Assembly: GCA_036250195.1 (NCBI GenBank)
Contig: JAVHZZ010000004.1
Coordinates: forward strand, 157,893,727 to 157,957,726
Direction of reading: 5' to 3'
Source of the DNA: Mixophyes australis
Taxonomy: Eukaryota > Chordata > Amphibia > Anura > Limnodynastidae
DNA: 64,000 nt
The notes beneath the pieces are model-generated. The model had not been told where the DNA came from. It did not search any database and saw only the letters and a program-made list of their open reading frames with translations. Below, piece after piece: positions 36,501 to 46,229 of the stretch; position 1 is the first letter of the stretch, and each line of letters starts with the position of its first letter. A program made the position numbers and the translations under genes.

Positions 36501-39500
36501 GCAGGATATCTTAAGGGGTTAGTCCAATTTATTAGGAATAATATAATGTGTTTAATAAACATATAGATTTAAATAAATGTCAGCAATTTATCTTATAATG
36601 TGACTTTTGTGGGGAATGTTGACATTGGTCAGGACTGAATGAAAAAAAAAAAAAAGAAAATAGTAATAGGACAAGTAGTTTACCTTCTCTGCCCAGCCAC
36701 TTGGTAAAGTCTGTTAATGTCTCCCATTGTGTGGCATTCATATGTATGTGTTCTCTGTGACTGATGTACTCATTGTAGACAATGTTATTGTGTACCCGCT
36801 TAGTTCCTAAGGGCAAAAACAAGACTGTTAGAGCAAACATTTATATTGATTGAAGATCATTTTATTTCAGCACACCGAGTACTACAGCAGCAACAACTCA
36901 TTAAAAAGTAGAAATATGAGGAGAATCTTTTCTGTGCAGACTGACAATGGCCATACTGAAAAAAGGTTGTAGTTTCAATCACGATTTTAAACATATAAGG
37001 AAAAAAAATTAGAAAAACAATGAATACATTAAAAATCCATTTTTTTTTATTTTTTTAACAAAACTCAAATTAGATTTACTTTTTTGTACATAACAAAGAA
37101 CTGTGAAATAACTGATGAGGATACAGTGCTCACCACCTAATCAGTAATAACACTAGACTACACATATTACACTGTGCTTATATTTGAATCACAGCTGGTT
37201 GTAGTAGGCAGTTATAGACTGATTTTTTTTTTTATGCAAAGGTTTACTTTCTGTGTCCTCTTGTCTTTTAAAGTAATAGCAGTTGAATGAACGTAAACTT
37301 AACTCACCAAACCGTCTTCTCAGAAGTTCCAAAAACTCAGTGCGGAATTCACTAAAAGAAAAAAAAAATATATAAATAAAAAACGACTATTAAATGTTAC
37401 TCCACTAAGAATATTTTTTCCATTAAAAGCAAGGTTACGGTTGCATTACTATCTGAGTGTCAGAAGACAGCAGTCAGCAGCCAGTGTAAGGGGAAGGACA
37501 GTTCAAAAGGAGAAGATAGGTAGCTTGTAACACTGCATCACACACACGAGCTACAATCCACCAAGAAATTTACAATAATGTCCCCTTGTTATAGATTTTG
37601 ATTTATATGAAGCATCCAGTTATCCATTTAGAAATCTCTTGTTTCCATAGTTGATACTCACTCAGAAAAATAATCCATAAACTGCTGTGGATTCTCAGAA
37701 GCAAGTAGCAGCTGTCTCTGGTGGGACTCTGACATGCAGTGACATTTGAAGCCATTCTTAAAGAACAAAAAATGATCTGTAAATCAATATCTGTAATCCT
37801 GATAATGACAAAATTGTTATTCTTCTATGTTTTATATTCACAGTATGCTAATTAAGTATGTAACAGCAGTGATCATAAATAAAGAATATATACCAATAAA
37901 CACTAATATTTGTATAATCTGTACATTAGGACACTAGAATGCACTAATTACACTCTAATAAGTGTCCCAGCAGGTCTTTTTATAGTACATTAGTAGTTGT
38001 TTATACTGGGTATATGACTGCACAATTTGTTCATAGTGCTAGCATCTAATACACTGCTTGAATCGGTGAGTAACTTAGAAAAATCTCGGCGTCTCTGCAC
38101 ACAGTAGGTCAAGAAATCGGTAGTATTAAACCGGAGATACACGGGTACTTATTATACGGACACCACTTGACACGATGGATGAGCTGCACAGTTGTAGCTC
38201 TCTAGTACTTCCCCCAGGCCCTCCACCACCAATTCCCTCGCAATAACTTACCCACCCCATTCACAATGTAATGACAGGCAGCAACTGGGCTCTCAGGGAA
38301 TGGGGCAGAGAGATTCAGCTATCAAGAGTATGTTTGGGTATGGGGCAGTATCACTGATCACTCTTGATAACAGAATGACAGGTAGGTGGATTACACGTTT
38401 CAAGTTGTGACCATAACACACATACCCATACAACATGTGGAAGGAACGGTGTTTGTAACAAATTATCAATAAAAACTTGCGCATTATGAGGAATAATTTA
38501 CACCTGACTCTAAATGGTTATAGATATCAGAAGATCCCTCAGAGTTCCATGACCTGTATACAAGACCATAGAGCTCCTCGATATATTCTAATATTATAAT
38601 TTACAGTAAGTGGTACATAATGCCATATAAACAACTGTTATGCATCCAAAATTAGACACAAAATTATTTCCTGATGGTATAAAAATATGTTGGAGTCCCA
38701 GAAAGAGAATTAAAAATTAGTGAATATACCAGGACTTAAATGGATAAACATTTTCCAAATTTACCATTGAATTTACAGTCAGTCAATGATTTGTGGCAAA
38801 TAGTGGAATCTGGCTAAAACTGCACAGAGCTGTAAATTATGAATAGTCAAAAACATGCTTTTAAATGGAAAAACCTAGGAGTGCTTGTGACTGTATATAG
38901 CTAAAACACATTAAAATCAATTGACTGATTCATCAGATCATTTTTAGAACAGATCAGTAAATTGTTATCCTGATTTATCCTTAGGCTTTTACAAATAATA
39001 GTTCCATTATTTTTAAGAGGTTACAACAAAGCTTCAAAATCATTCCACTTCATGTATGATTATTTTTTAAAAAAAGAACCAACATATTACTACTACCTTT
39101 TATGAATAAAGTGTCAATATCCACAATAATGCTGCTTACAAAGATACTGACACAGAAGGTGCAAAAAAAAACCCCCAAAAAAAAACAGCTTACAATCTAA
39201 GAGGTAAAAACATTATACAAAAGCTACAATTTAAGTTTTTTGTGGTTTTTGTAAAAAAAAAAAACCACACATTTTCCAACAGAAGAACAAGTGATTCCGG
39301 CGTATGTATTCATATCCATATAGAACGTTACACTGTCACTTGCCCCCTTAGTGTAGCCCTCACCAAATAAGACAGAGGCAGGTAACCTGGTTGTGGAACA
39401 GCAAGACCCAACCAGAAAAAGACAGGGCATGCTGGAACTTGTAGTTGTCCAGCTGAAGAGGCACTGGCTTCCTAAGCGTGAACTACAACTTCCCGGTCTC

Positions 39501-39627
39501 CCTCTTTCCTCACCTCATCTCGGCACTGCTTCTGGCACATCTGGCAGTACCATCGCAGCTTCTGCAGGCCCTTTGATTTGATGCGGTTGGCTATAGCCTT
39601 CGGACTAAGGAAATCAGACTTCCCCAT
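27512..39627 (-). CDS. KIN: KIN (KIN17), complete, 13 coding exons, 389 aa
   Basis: Nuclear DNA/RNA-binding protein linked to DNA replication, the UV damage response and mRNA processing. Exons, 5' to 3': 39627-39514, 37756-37662, 37351-37308, 36806-36684, 36133-35952, 33895-33847, 33651-33594, 33494-33374, 31709-31659, 30926-30858, 30214-30115, 28665-28565, 27574-27512. They total 1170 bases, and all junctions are GT/AG with matching phase. Domains: zinc finger with C28, C31, H44 and H50; winged-helix-like region with VHNNIVYNEYISHREHIHMN; a charged helix and basic stretch KEKKKKSALDEI (likely nuclear signal); and a C-terminal tandem SH3-like region whose KOW motif reads GKKVLILNGGYKGHIG. The length is close to the human protein (393 aa). 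The first ATG has a strong context (A at -3, G at +4), and no in-frame ATG was seen just upstream. Confidence 0.96.
28565..28665 (-). CDS. KIN: KIN exon 12 (KOW motif)
   Basis: Residues 337-369: KKVLILNGGYKGHIGILDC then INEKSFSATIIIDS. GGYKGHIG is the KOW core, used for RNA binding. Donor gtaagt. Confidence 0.96.
28873..29077. mobile_element. hAT-type MITE in a KIN intron
   Basis: Ends cagtggttcccaaact and aagtttgtaatccactg are an imperfect inverted pair. Flanks gtgtaatc (28865-28872) and gtgtaaac (29078-29085) form an 8-base duplication with one mismatch. No coding capacity. Confidence 0.88.
29229..29865. repeat. Dispersed repeat, copy 2 (split)
   Basis: Segments at 29229-29345 and about 29815-29865 match, in the same order, the repeat at 124-345. 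The roughly 470 bases between them have no counterpart there, so either something inserted here or copy 1 has a deletion. Confidence 0.5.
30115..30214 (-). CDS. KIN: KIN exon 11
   Basis: Residues 303-336: EVVDRYTAIVKLVDSGDKLK then LDQTHLETVIPAPG. This is the first SH3-like module. An open frame running through the exon into both introns is readthrough only. Confidence 0.96.
30858..30926 (-). CDS. KIN: KIN exon 10
   Basis: Residues 280-302: EIVVKIVTKKLGDRYHKKKA then VIK. Phase 0 at both ends. Donor gtaacg, acceptor ttgtaag. Confidence 0.95.
31659..31709 (-). CDS. KIN: KIN exon 9
   Basis: Short 17-codon exon, residues 263-279: MEAQKKKTERTDYWLQP. TDYWLQP is a conserved KIN block. Phase 0 at both ends. 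Donor gtgagt. Confidence 0.95.
31985..33048. mobile_element. Long-inverted-repeat element in KIN intron 8
   Basis: Arms of about 200 bases (roughly 31985-32200 and 32820-33048) are reverse complements, for example ttggataatatgactgattt and tactcaaact. The outer ends begin agtcaaat on each strand. The interior has no coding frame and holds a 26-base poly-T (32621-32646). Family unknown; possibly a fold-back DNA transposon. Confidence 0.75.
33374..33494 (-). CDS. KIN: KIN exon 8 (basic region)
   Basis: Completes residue 222 and encodes 223-262, including SALKSAALTGAVKRKD-type Ala/Ser-rich sequence and KEKKKKSALDEIIE. The Lys cluster is the probable nuclear localisation signal. Confidence 0.95.
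33594..33651 (-). CDS. KIN: KIN exon 7
   Basis: Residues 203-222: VTFNLGKGASIAGSSSSKP. A Ser-rich linker begins here. Donor gtgagg. Confidence 0.95.
33847..33895 (-). CDS. KIN: KIN exon 6
   Basis: Residues 187-202: DTPVYTELSRENEEEK. ELSREN is conserved in vertebrate KIN. Donor gtatgc. Confidence 0.95.
34187..34566. repeat. Near-perfect 380-bp palindrome (fold-back MITE) in KIN intron 5
   Basis: Arms of about 155 bases around a short loop (about 34345-34400). Paired stretches include tctatatcactatttttaaa with ttaaaatagtgatatagagg, and ttttcacgtcattttaaagt with cactttaaaatgacgtgaaa. No coding capacity. As RNA the intron would form a long hairpin. Confidence 0.9.
35467..35790 (+). mobile_element. 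V-SINE (tRNA-headed SINE), copy 1
   Basis: The head resembles a tRNA with pol III boxes: A-box-like tggctcagtgg and B-box-like gagttcaattcc. The body has the conserved tcctccgggtgctccggttt segment shared with vertebrate V-SINEs. The tail is gcgctatataaataaatgat. It sits in KIN intron 5, antisense to the gene. Confidence 0.9.
35952..36133 (-). CDS. KIN: KIN exon 5
   Basis: Residues 126-186: LCKVDETPKGWYIQYIDRDP, a charged helix with EKKKKQDLDDEER, and KFIEEQVKRGKGEREE. Highly charged, likely helical. Phase 0 at the donor (gtatgt). Confidence 0.96.
36684..36806 (-). CDS. KIN: KIN exon 4
   Basis: Residues 85-126: TKRVHNNIVYNEYISHREHI, HMNATQWETLTDFTKWLGRE. This is the core of the winged-helix-like domain and nearly invariant in animals. 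Donor gtaaac. Confidence 0.97.
37308..37351 (-). CDS. KIN: KIN exon 3
   Basis: Residues 70-85: DEFRTEFLELLRRRFG. The first residue is Asp where human has Glu. Acceptor tcttttag, donor gtgagt. Confidence 0.95.
37662..37756 (-). CDS. KIN: KIN exon 2 (second half of zinc finger)
   Basis: Residues 39-70: NGFKCHCMSESHQRQLLLAS then ENPQQFMDYFS. It supplies zinc ligands H44 and H50. Donor gtgagt. Confidence 0.97.
39514..39627 (-). CDS. KIN: KIN exon 1 (start codon, first zinc ligands)
   Basis: Residues 1-38: MGKSDFLSPKAIANRIKSKG then LQKLRWYCQMCQKQCRDE. C28 and C31 are the first zinc ligands. The ATG at 39627-39625 has a strong Kozak context. Donor gtgagg. Confidence 0.97.
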
Positions 39628-39682
39628 GATAATGAACAGCCGGTCTGCAGTTAGCAGGGTCTTGCGTAAGATGTCACTCACT

Positions 39683-39749
39683 CACGTGCGTGACGCACGC
39701 ACGAATACGTCACTTCCACAGACCGCTGGGATACTGGGCGGCCATCATT
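39683..39749 (-). promoter_or_regulatory. KIN: Probable KIN core promoter
   Basis: CpG-bearing sequence just upstream of the KIN start. It contains an E-box CACGTG (39683-39688), a CRE-like TACGTCA (39706-39712) overlapping an ETS-like acttcc, and a YY1-like site (AATGATGGC on the minus strand, 39741-39749). No TATA box was seen, in line with a housekeeping promoter. The sites are read from sequence only. Confidence 0.5.
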
Positions 39750-39789
39750 GTAATGGGCATTTTAAAAGTGCGGCTACAGTCGACGTTTT

Positions 39790-41985
39790 TATATACATCT
39801 GAGGTTTTTTTTTGGATAAGTTTAAAAATGTACTTGTACCTTAGGACAAGAATACATGTGCATCACATGACTTCAACAACAATCTTTAACTTTTTATTAC
39901 ATATATGGTCATTGTTTCAAGGAAAAAAATATTATTATTAAAATTATCTTTATACAGATATTTTGTCATGTGCATAGCTTTTAGTTTTAATTTAGCAGCA
40001 GATACTGTAAAGTAAAACGTTTTTTGTATCAAAGAGGTCAAATTAACCAAAATGTTGTTCACTTGCCACTGCTGTTAACACTTTCTTTGAGCCAACTTTT
40101 AGCCTAGGATATTCAGGGGATATACCTTGAGCTTTCCAGCCTAATGGTAATGGTCTCCTTTAAGAACAGCATATAATGTATTGTTGGTAGCCATAATTAC
40201 GAAAGGAAAATAATATTTGAGTTTGAGAACAGAGTGAACAAAGTAACTACCTATTTAGAAAACTTTATTGTACTTGTATCAAAATACTAACAGTTTATTT
40301 TAGCTTTTGAATTTAAATTTAATTTTATTGTTTTCATTTTACCTATATATTTGTTTACATAAACTGCCTAAGGATGGTGTCACGCTAATGCTTTTCTAGC
40401 TAGAAAAGCACTAGCGTTCATAAAGCTCAATCACTCGCATGGTGACAGGCTAAAGTGAAGGGAGCAAGCTCCTACAGACAATAGCAATTAAGCTCTGAAG
40501 TTCCTGCATGAAAGTTATCTTCACTTCTCTAGCTGAAAAAGAGCTAGCAGCCAAAGTGCCCCCATGACACCACTCTAAAGGGCAAAAAAAATGATTACAG
40601 ACAATCATTTTCACAATTAAACACAGTATTTAAGGGTTTTTTTAAACTTTAAATTTTACTATGTTCACTCACACTGACCTTATTTGCTGTAGTCAGCAGG
40701 ATCCCATCACTTACATACAGCTAGGAAGAATGTGGGACCTTAGGAGAACCCCCATAAAGTACTATTATTGGGAAATTACAGTATTTAGAAAAATTCATAA
40801 CCCCTTCAGGGGCTAACGTAGGATTTCTAGTGGGGGGTTTCTAAGAGTCTGCTATTGAAACAAAGCAAAGGCTATGGGGGCGGGGGTGGTATTGGCAATG
40901 GATTATTAACACCCTTTAAGGGCGAACCTGTGTATGAGTGCAATTTATGTTATAAAGCTCCCAAGTGATTGGACGGTTACCATAGCCATAAATACATATA
41001 CTATCTTGAATTGAGGCTGTAAAATTGTTATTGGTAATATGGTAATAACTTCAATTAATAGACCATGACTTTAAAACATCTGCAATCCCCCGTGCTAAAT
41101 ATATGATTATCTCCTCCTGCCATGCTGTCACTGACTTCTGTTTTCTCATAGGTAGTCTGGAGTTTCTCTCTGCTTCTCCATGCTCCTCAGCCTGCCCCTC
41201 TAATTTCTATACTGTGTACAGTGCTAACTCAGCTTTATGCGCTGCCTGGTGGCCAGGAGTCAGAGGGGATAAGTTGCTGCATGCGTCTGCACAGAGTTCT
41301 GCCTGCATTGAATCGATTCACCTTGGCGAAAGAAGCCAGCTGCGCACACACAGAAGAAGGTTGGAAAAGACCATCATTCGAGCATCAGGGGGGTTTGGGA
41401 GTGACATGAACCCGCCCCTAATTGCACGCCTGCCCTTTAAGTTGTATTTAATAATTATTTAATAATCTTTATTTACTTGTTCATCATTTAAATATCTTTC
41501 AATGTTTTATCGACCCAGGATTGGAAATTTGAAAACTGATCATACATGTACAAGTATGAAATAACAATGTTGTGAGAATAGATTCCTTGCAGCAAATAGT
41601 GTCCCCAGGTAACTGGTGTTTCTTGTTAAAGTAGTCACACAATCCATCAAGCTTCACACAGTATTTCAAGTTTTCCTTTGTAATTAAAAAGCATGCTATA
41701 AACACATTTGTGCACAGGACTCCATTAATATAAATTATATTGTACAATACATTCTACAGGTAAAGAAAAGGGCATATAAAAAGTTTATAGGAATGTTAAA
41801 CAGCTATCTTTGTACAGTAGTTAAAATGTTGTAAACATTTAAAAAACATAAAGGACTAAACTTGGCATAGTATATTTTTTGACTATTCATGGAATGACAT
41901 TCATTTCTAGAATTATACTCTTTTCTTGTATTACAATACAATTAAAAACAAATGGAATTGTTAATGACATAGAAAAGCCTCGATC
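39790..41985. other. KIN-ATP5F1C intergenic sequence, nothing certain
   Basis: No gene was recognised. At about 40376-40590 a stretch bounded by ggtgtca and tgacacc may be a decayed MITE. The open frame at 41103-41462 has no recognisable similarity. Confidence 0.5.
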
Positions 41986-42531
41986 CTAAACAATTGCAGA
42001 GAGTGTAGTAAGGGCCTCTTGTAGTCCATCACCAGATGTGGCACAGCATGAAAATACCTCCCATGTAACTTCCTTACCACTTTTCCAGCTTGAGATCTAG
42101 TGCGAGATCAGATGGTCTTTTTGCACCTTCCAGGTCTTGTTTGTTGGACAGTACAACAAGAGGCACACCTTTCAAATCTGCCTCTCCTAATAGCAAATAT
42201 AAAAAAGGTGTTTAGCATCAGCATGTTTGGCAATGTCTTTGCAGTCCACTACAAACACCATACCCTCTGTGTTTGCAAAATAATGCTTATAGAAAGGCCA
42301 GGTTTCAGGATTCAAGCTGATATCCCACACTGTGAATGAAACTCCATTTATTGGCTCCAAAGTCTCAATATTGAATCCAGCTGTTGAGATAATGGCTACT
42401 TTTTCATTTAACTTTAGCTGATAAAGGATTGTAGTCTTTCCAGAGCAACGAAGACCAAGCAACAGAATGCGAGCTCTCACAGGATCATATGCAGAAAGGT
42501 ATGTTTTCACTCTGTTAAACAGATTGCCCAT
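41986..42531 (-). pseudogene. ARF-like small GTPase retrocopy, frameshifted
   Basis: Intronless and similar to the ARF/ARL family. It opens with MGNLFNRVKTYLSAYDPVRA (N-myristoylation-type Gly2), then ILLLGLRCSGKTTILYQLKL (P-loop), TAGFNIETLEPINGVSFTVW, YKHYFANTEGMVFVVDCKD and, in another frame, VVLSNKQDLEGAKRPSD (NKxD) and SCCATSGDGLQEAL. There is a frame change after about 42190 and a second near 42080. Switch II reads WDISLN where ARFs have WDVGGQ, so the catalytic Gln is missing. Best explained as a processed pseudogene. Its parent gene could not be named. It lies between the KIN and ATP5F1C starts, on the KIN strand. Confidence 0.75.
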
Positions 42532-43273
42532 GTTTATTACAAATAAAACTGGGAGCACCAAACATGAATATGAAGATAGTTTCTGAAGAGTTGAATTAAT
42601 CCTGTTGCGGTGTGGAAAATTAGAAATACCAGATACATAAATAAAAAGCACAGATTTTGTTGAACTAAATGACTGTAACTTGTTTCCTTGCCCTTCTGAA
42701 CATAACAATGTTGTTACTCTGGTTTATGACTTTGCATGTACTTCCTGTTGGATGTCATATTCTTGATTTCATTTGAAGCTCATGTTTCAGAATTATGGCC
42801 CTTTCTAATAGTGTTGCATAAAAGCTAAATTGCAAGCAAGCTGAAAAATATTTAATAACTGTAAATACACAGAGTGATGTAAAAATAATGAAAGCAATCT
42901 GTAAATTTCAAATGTGGTATTAGAATGTAGGTTAAAAGGTCTGTAAAATTACCCAAAACATTGTGTTTTCTTTTCCCATTACAAATAGTGAAACATTTGG
43001 TCATAAATGGGTAAGTGAATTTTCAAATGAAAGATTGAATTGGCATTAGGAAAATGGAATAGGTCAGTGGTTCCCGGTGCTTGGAAACTGCTGTAGGCTG
43101 TAAATGACAGAAAATGTCTGAACAATTCTATATGTAATAGGCTTTGTAAAATAGGGTTATGGAAAATGTTTGTGATATATAAATAAAAATAAAGCATACT
43201 GTCACAATCCAGCACTCACTTGAGTCTGAATGACGTGTGTGTTTGTCAAAGGGTTAAGCACAAACAACCACCT

Positions 43274-43463
43274 GGGGGTAAATGTATTAATGTCTGGATT
43301 CTTCAACTCCGGCGTGTTCAGCTTCTTCGGCGATTAAATTTAAAGCGGCTCTGCATTGTAAAGGGAAACTTCCCTTTACAATGCAGCGCTGCTTTAAATT
43401 TAATCGCCGAAGACGCTGAACACGCCGGAGTTGAAGAATCCGGACATTAATACATTTACCCCC
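43274..43463. mobile_element. Palindromic MITE with GGGGGTAAATGTATTA ends
   Basis: 190 bases that fold almost completely on themselves: gggggtaaatgtattaatgt at the left and acattaatacatttaccccc at the right, with inner pairs such as tttaaatttaatcgccgaag. A few arm mismatches exist. The same terminus (gggggtaaatgtat) starts the truncated palindromes at 45993 and 47833. Confidence 0.9.
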
Positions 43464-43469
43464 TGGTCT

Positions 43470-44308
43470 GTTTAAAACTGATAAAACTCCCTGTCTATCC
43501 CACACACTGACCTTTTCCTTACCAATTATGCCACCACCAAGGTTTTTAAAGAGCGGAGCCTCTTAATCAGCAAGCCTTCGGTTCTCCCTTTATCTGAACT
43601 AATCTCTCACAACATACTTTAATCAGAATTATCAGAATTATCTAATACCAAGCTAAGTATGAAACATGAATTCATAAGAACATAGAGACATAAACTTATT
43701 GTGTGATTTAATATGAAAAAACTAATCCACAATGCTTAAGATGAAAACAATTAACAAAATTACATACAAATTTAATACACAATAGTTTCTTATAAAATAA
43801 AAGGGGGAAAACAACAGATAAATGGTACACTCATGAAAGATCAGATTTCTGCCTGCTGGGAGAGCATGAATTAGCTGGAACACTTCTCAATAATATAGCA
43901 CCCCTGGGAGCCACGGTGCACACTTTGGGAACCGCCGCAATAGGTCATAATTTTCCCTTCATTTACATACTGTTTTGGCTCCCATTGATACCTTGATAAA
44001 CTTTTAGAATAGGATGAGAGAGATCTTCACCTAGAGCAAGCCGCCTTTCCCAAAGAAAGAGATGTTCTCACGTGTACTCAGATGCCCCCAGGACTTAAAC
44101 TCAAAACTCAAAGTAGTAAAAGTTTATCACAGGTACCAGTTAGCAAAGATATATGGAGACTGGGAGTACAGCACACCATGTGATATACAGGGGGTAAACC
44201 AGTAACGATTGAAATGGTCATGGGGAGGCAGCAAGCAAGAATAACCGTAGACAAGCCAAAAGGTTGAGGCAAACAGCGGGCAGAGATGGTCCAGTAACAA
44301 ATCAAGGT
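43470..44308. other. Intergenic sequence, nothing recognised
   Basis: AT-rich with no supported gene. Confidence 0.5.
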
Positions 44309-45338
44309 TGTCACGCTAGCCGTGAGAAACAGACCCACCTACTGGTATTAATGCAGCTAATCTTGGAGGCACGGAGTCTAACATGTCTCAGGTCCTCGTC
44401 AGGGACCGCCGCAAGGAGGTTTGGGCTTCGCTGCAGAGACACGCAGGCCGCGGCCCTGCTAGGTAGCCACCAGAGAAGTCGATATAAACATGTTGTGCAA
44501 TCCGAGTCAGAACCGTGCAGGAGGTAGGAGTCGAAGGACCAGACAGAGGCAGAGTTAGGAATGCAGGAGTCGCCAGGGGATCCAATATAAGTCAAAGGAA
44601 ATTCCAGGAACAGAATCAGACAATCCGGGTCAATAGTCAAAAGTAACTCAGGATGGAGGATATAGAAGAAAGGTGCTGGAGCAAAGGTAGACCTTGATAC
44701 TCTGGCACCAGAATGGCGCCAGAGTCTGCTTTAAATAGGTATAGAAGCTTTCTCATTGGTGGCAGGGAGATCGGCGGTCAGAGTCAGCTGACCATCGACA
44801 GGAAGCCGAAACAAGCGTCCCGTTGCCTAGCAACAGAGACGCAAGTAATGCGCATGCGCCGGCTCCTGCCAGGCAGTGATCCAGACATGTCCCACTGCTA
44901 GGCAACGGGATGCAATTGCTTCAGCGTAGGAAGGCGTCCGTCCCCTGAATGTGCGAGGAGCCTGACAAAGGGTCAAGATGGGGAACAAGCAGAGAATATC
45001 CAGGAACAGGCTGGAGGACTGCAACAGGTAATACAAACAGCAAACACACAGCAAAAGGAGCAGGTAACAAGGTGCAGGCACAACACTATAACCGGCAGGG
45101 AGACTAAGCCCTCCCAGCAATTTAAACTCATGAGGCCCCATCAGAAAGCTCCCTAGGAGGCAAGCCCCCCGCAGGCAATAGGCTAATTGCGATCATGTGA
45201 TTGCCTCAATAAAGTCCTATACAACTCTATACAATGGGAGAGTCACTCTCAACAGGAAACAATATCCCGTCTGTCTAACAATCAGCCGGGACGGAACTAA
45301 AGAGCGAGCCACTGCGAGTAGTGCGGTGGCTCGTAACA
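44309..45338 (-). mobile_element. Candidate solo LTR
   Basis: About 1.03 kb, GC-rich against AT-rich flanks. Read on the minus strand it begins TGTTACGAGCC and ends GGCTAGCGTGACA, the TG...CA boundary of an LTR with an imperfect short inverted repeat. On that strand a TATA-like tatttaaag lies near 44740, in a promoter-like context. No gag or pol was seen beside it, and no target duplication was identified, so both class (Ty3/gypsy-like suspected) and orientation are tentative. Confidence 0.45.
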
Positions 45339-45833
45339 CATATCAGACATTAATATTTTATGATATTTGAGAAAATATTACATTTTTCTGTGTCCTTATT
45401 TCCATTCATTCAAACTTATACCAGCTGTTCAGCTTCCGGTCACCCAGTTGAGATGTCCTGAGATATCACAGAACCACGAAGAATGTGATGGGTCTGTTGT
45501 TGGATATTATTGATGATATAAACCATATTAAAATAGGTTTTTGCTTTTAGGACCTGTGCCATAAATTTGTATTGGGCACTCATCTGTAGCATCTGGATCT
45601 CTCTATTCATAAATACCTCATATGTAGGGCACAAGGATTTAGAGATAATCAAAGTTCTTTATTCTCCCCTTCTCAGATTTTAATGCCATGGTTGGACACA
45701 TAGTTCCCCTGTCACCCACCAAGCCAGTACTGTGAATTAAATCACCAATACTTATTTGCAGTTTTATCTGGCTTATAAATATCTAGAATATGACACATAC
45801 TGAAATGTTTTTTTTTATAAAGCCCACATTTAA

Positions 45834-45967
45834 GGGGTCTATTTACCACAATCATAGTGTTCTTAACCGAAAAGCGAAAGCTGTATTTGGACGGAAAGCT
45901 CAGAGCTTCAGAGCATTGGCTCAATGGCAATTTTTTTTTTTTCAAGTAATAAACCATTCAATGACAA
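45834..45967 (+). mobile_element. Left end of a GGGGTCTATTTA-type MITE, truncated
   Basis: Starts aggggtctatttac, like the left end of the element at 8106. No matching right end was found. Confidence 0.4.
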
Positions 45968-46172
45968 TTCCTATTTTCACTCAATTCAGATCAGGGGGTA
46001 AATGTATCATTCTCTGTATTCTGCAGGTCGCCAGAAATCTGCGACTTTACAGTGAAAATTTAAAGCAGCGATGGCTTGTAAAGGCAAGTTGCCGCTTTAA
46101 ATTTTCACTGCAAAGTCGCAGATTTCCGGCAACTTTGCAGTGAAAATAACAGCTACGTCAAAGTAGCTTAAG

Positions 46173-46225
<53 letters not shown>
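45968..46225. repeat. Long direct repeat, left copy (truncated palindromic MITE plus (AT)n)
   Basis: The first 211 bases match 47808-48018 with one mismatch (46026 G, 47866 A) and no gap; both then run into AT microsatellites of different length. The copy holds gggggtaaatgtatc followed by a fold-back centre (about 46028-46131). It abuts the 3' end of the Penelope-like element. Confidence 0.95.

Positions 46226-46229
<4 letters not shown>

Noticed and set aside
41103..41462. 119-codon plus-strand open frame between KIN and ATP5F1C
   Set aside because: No recognisable similarity, no splice or promoter support; likely chance.
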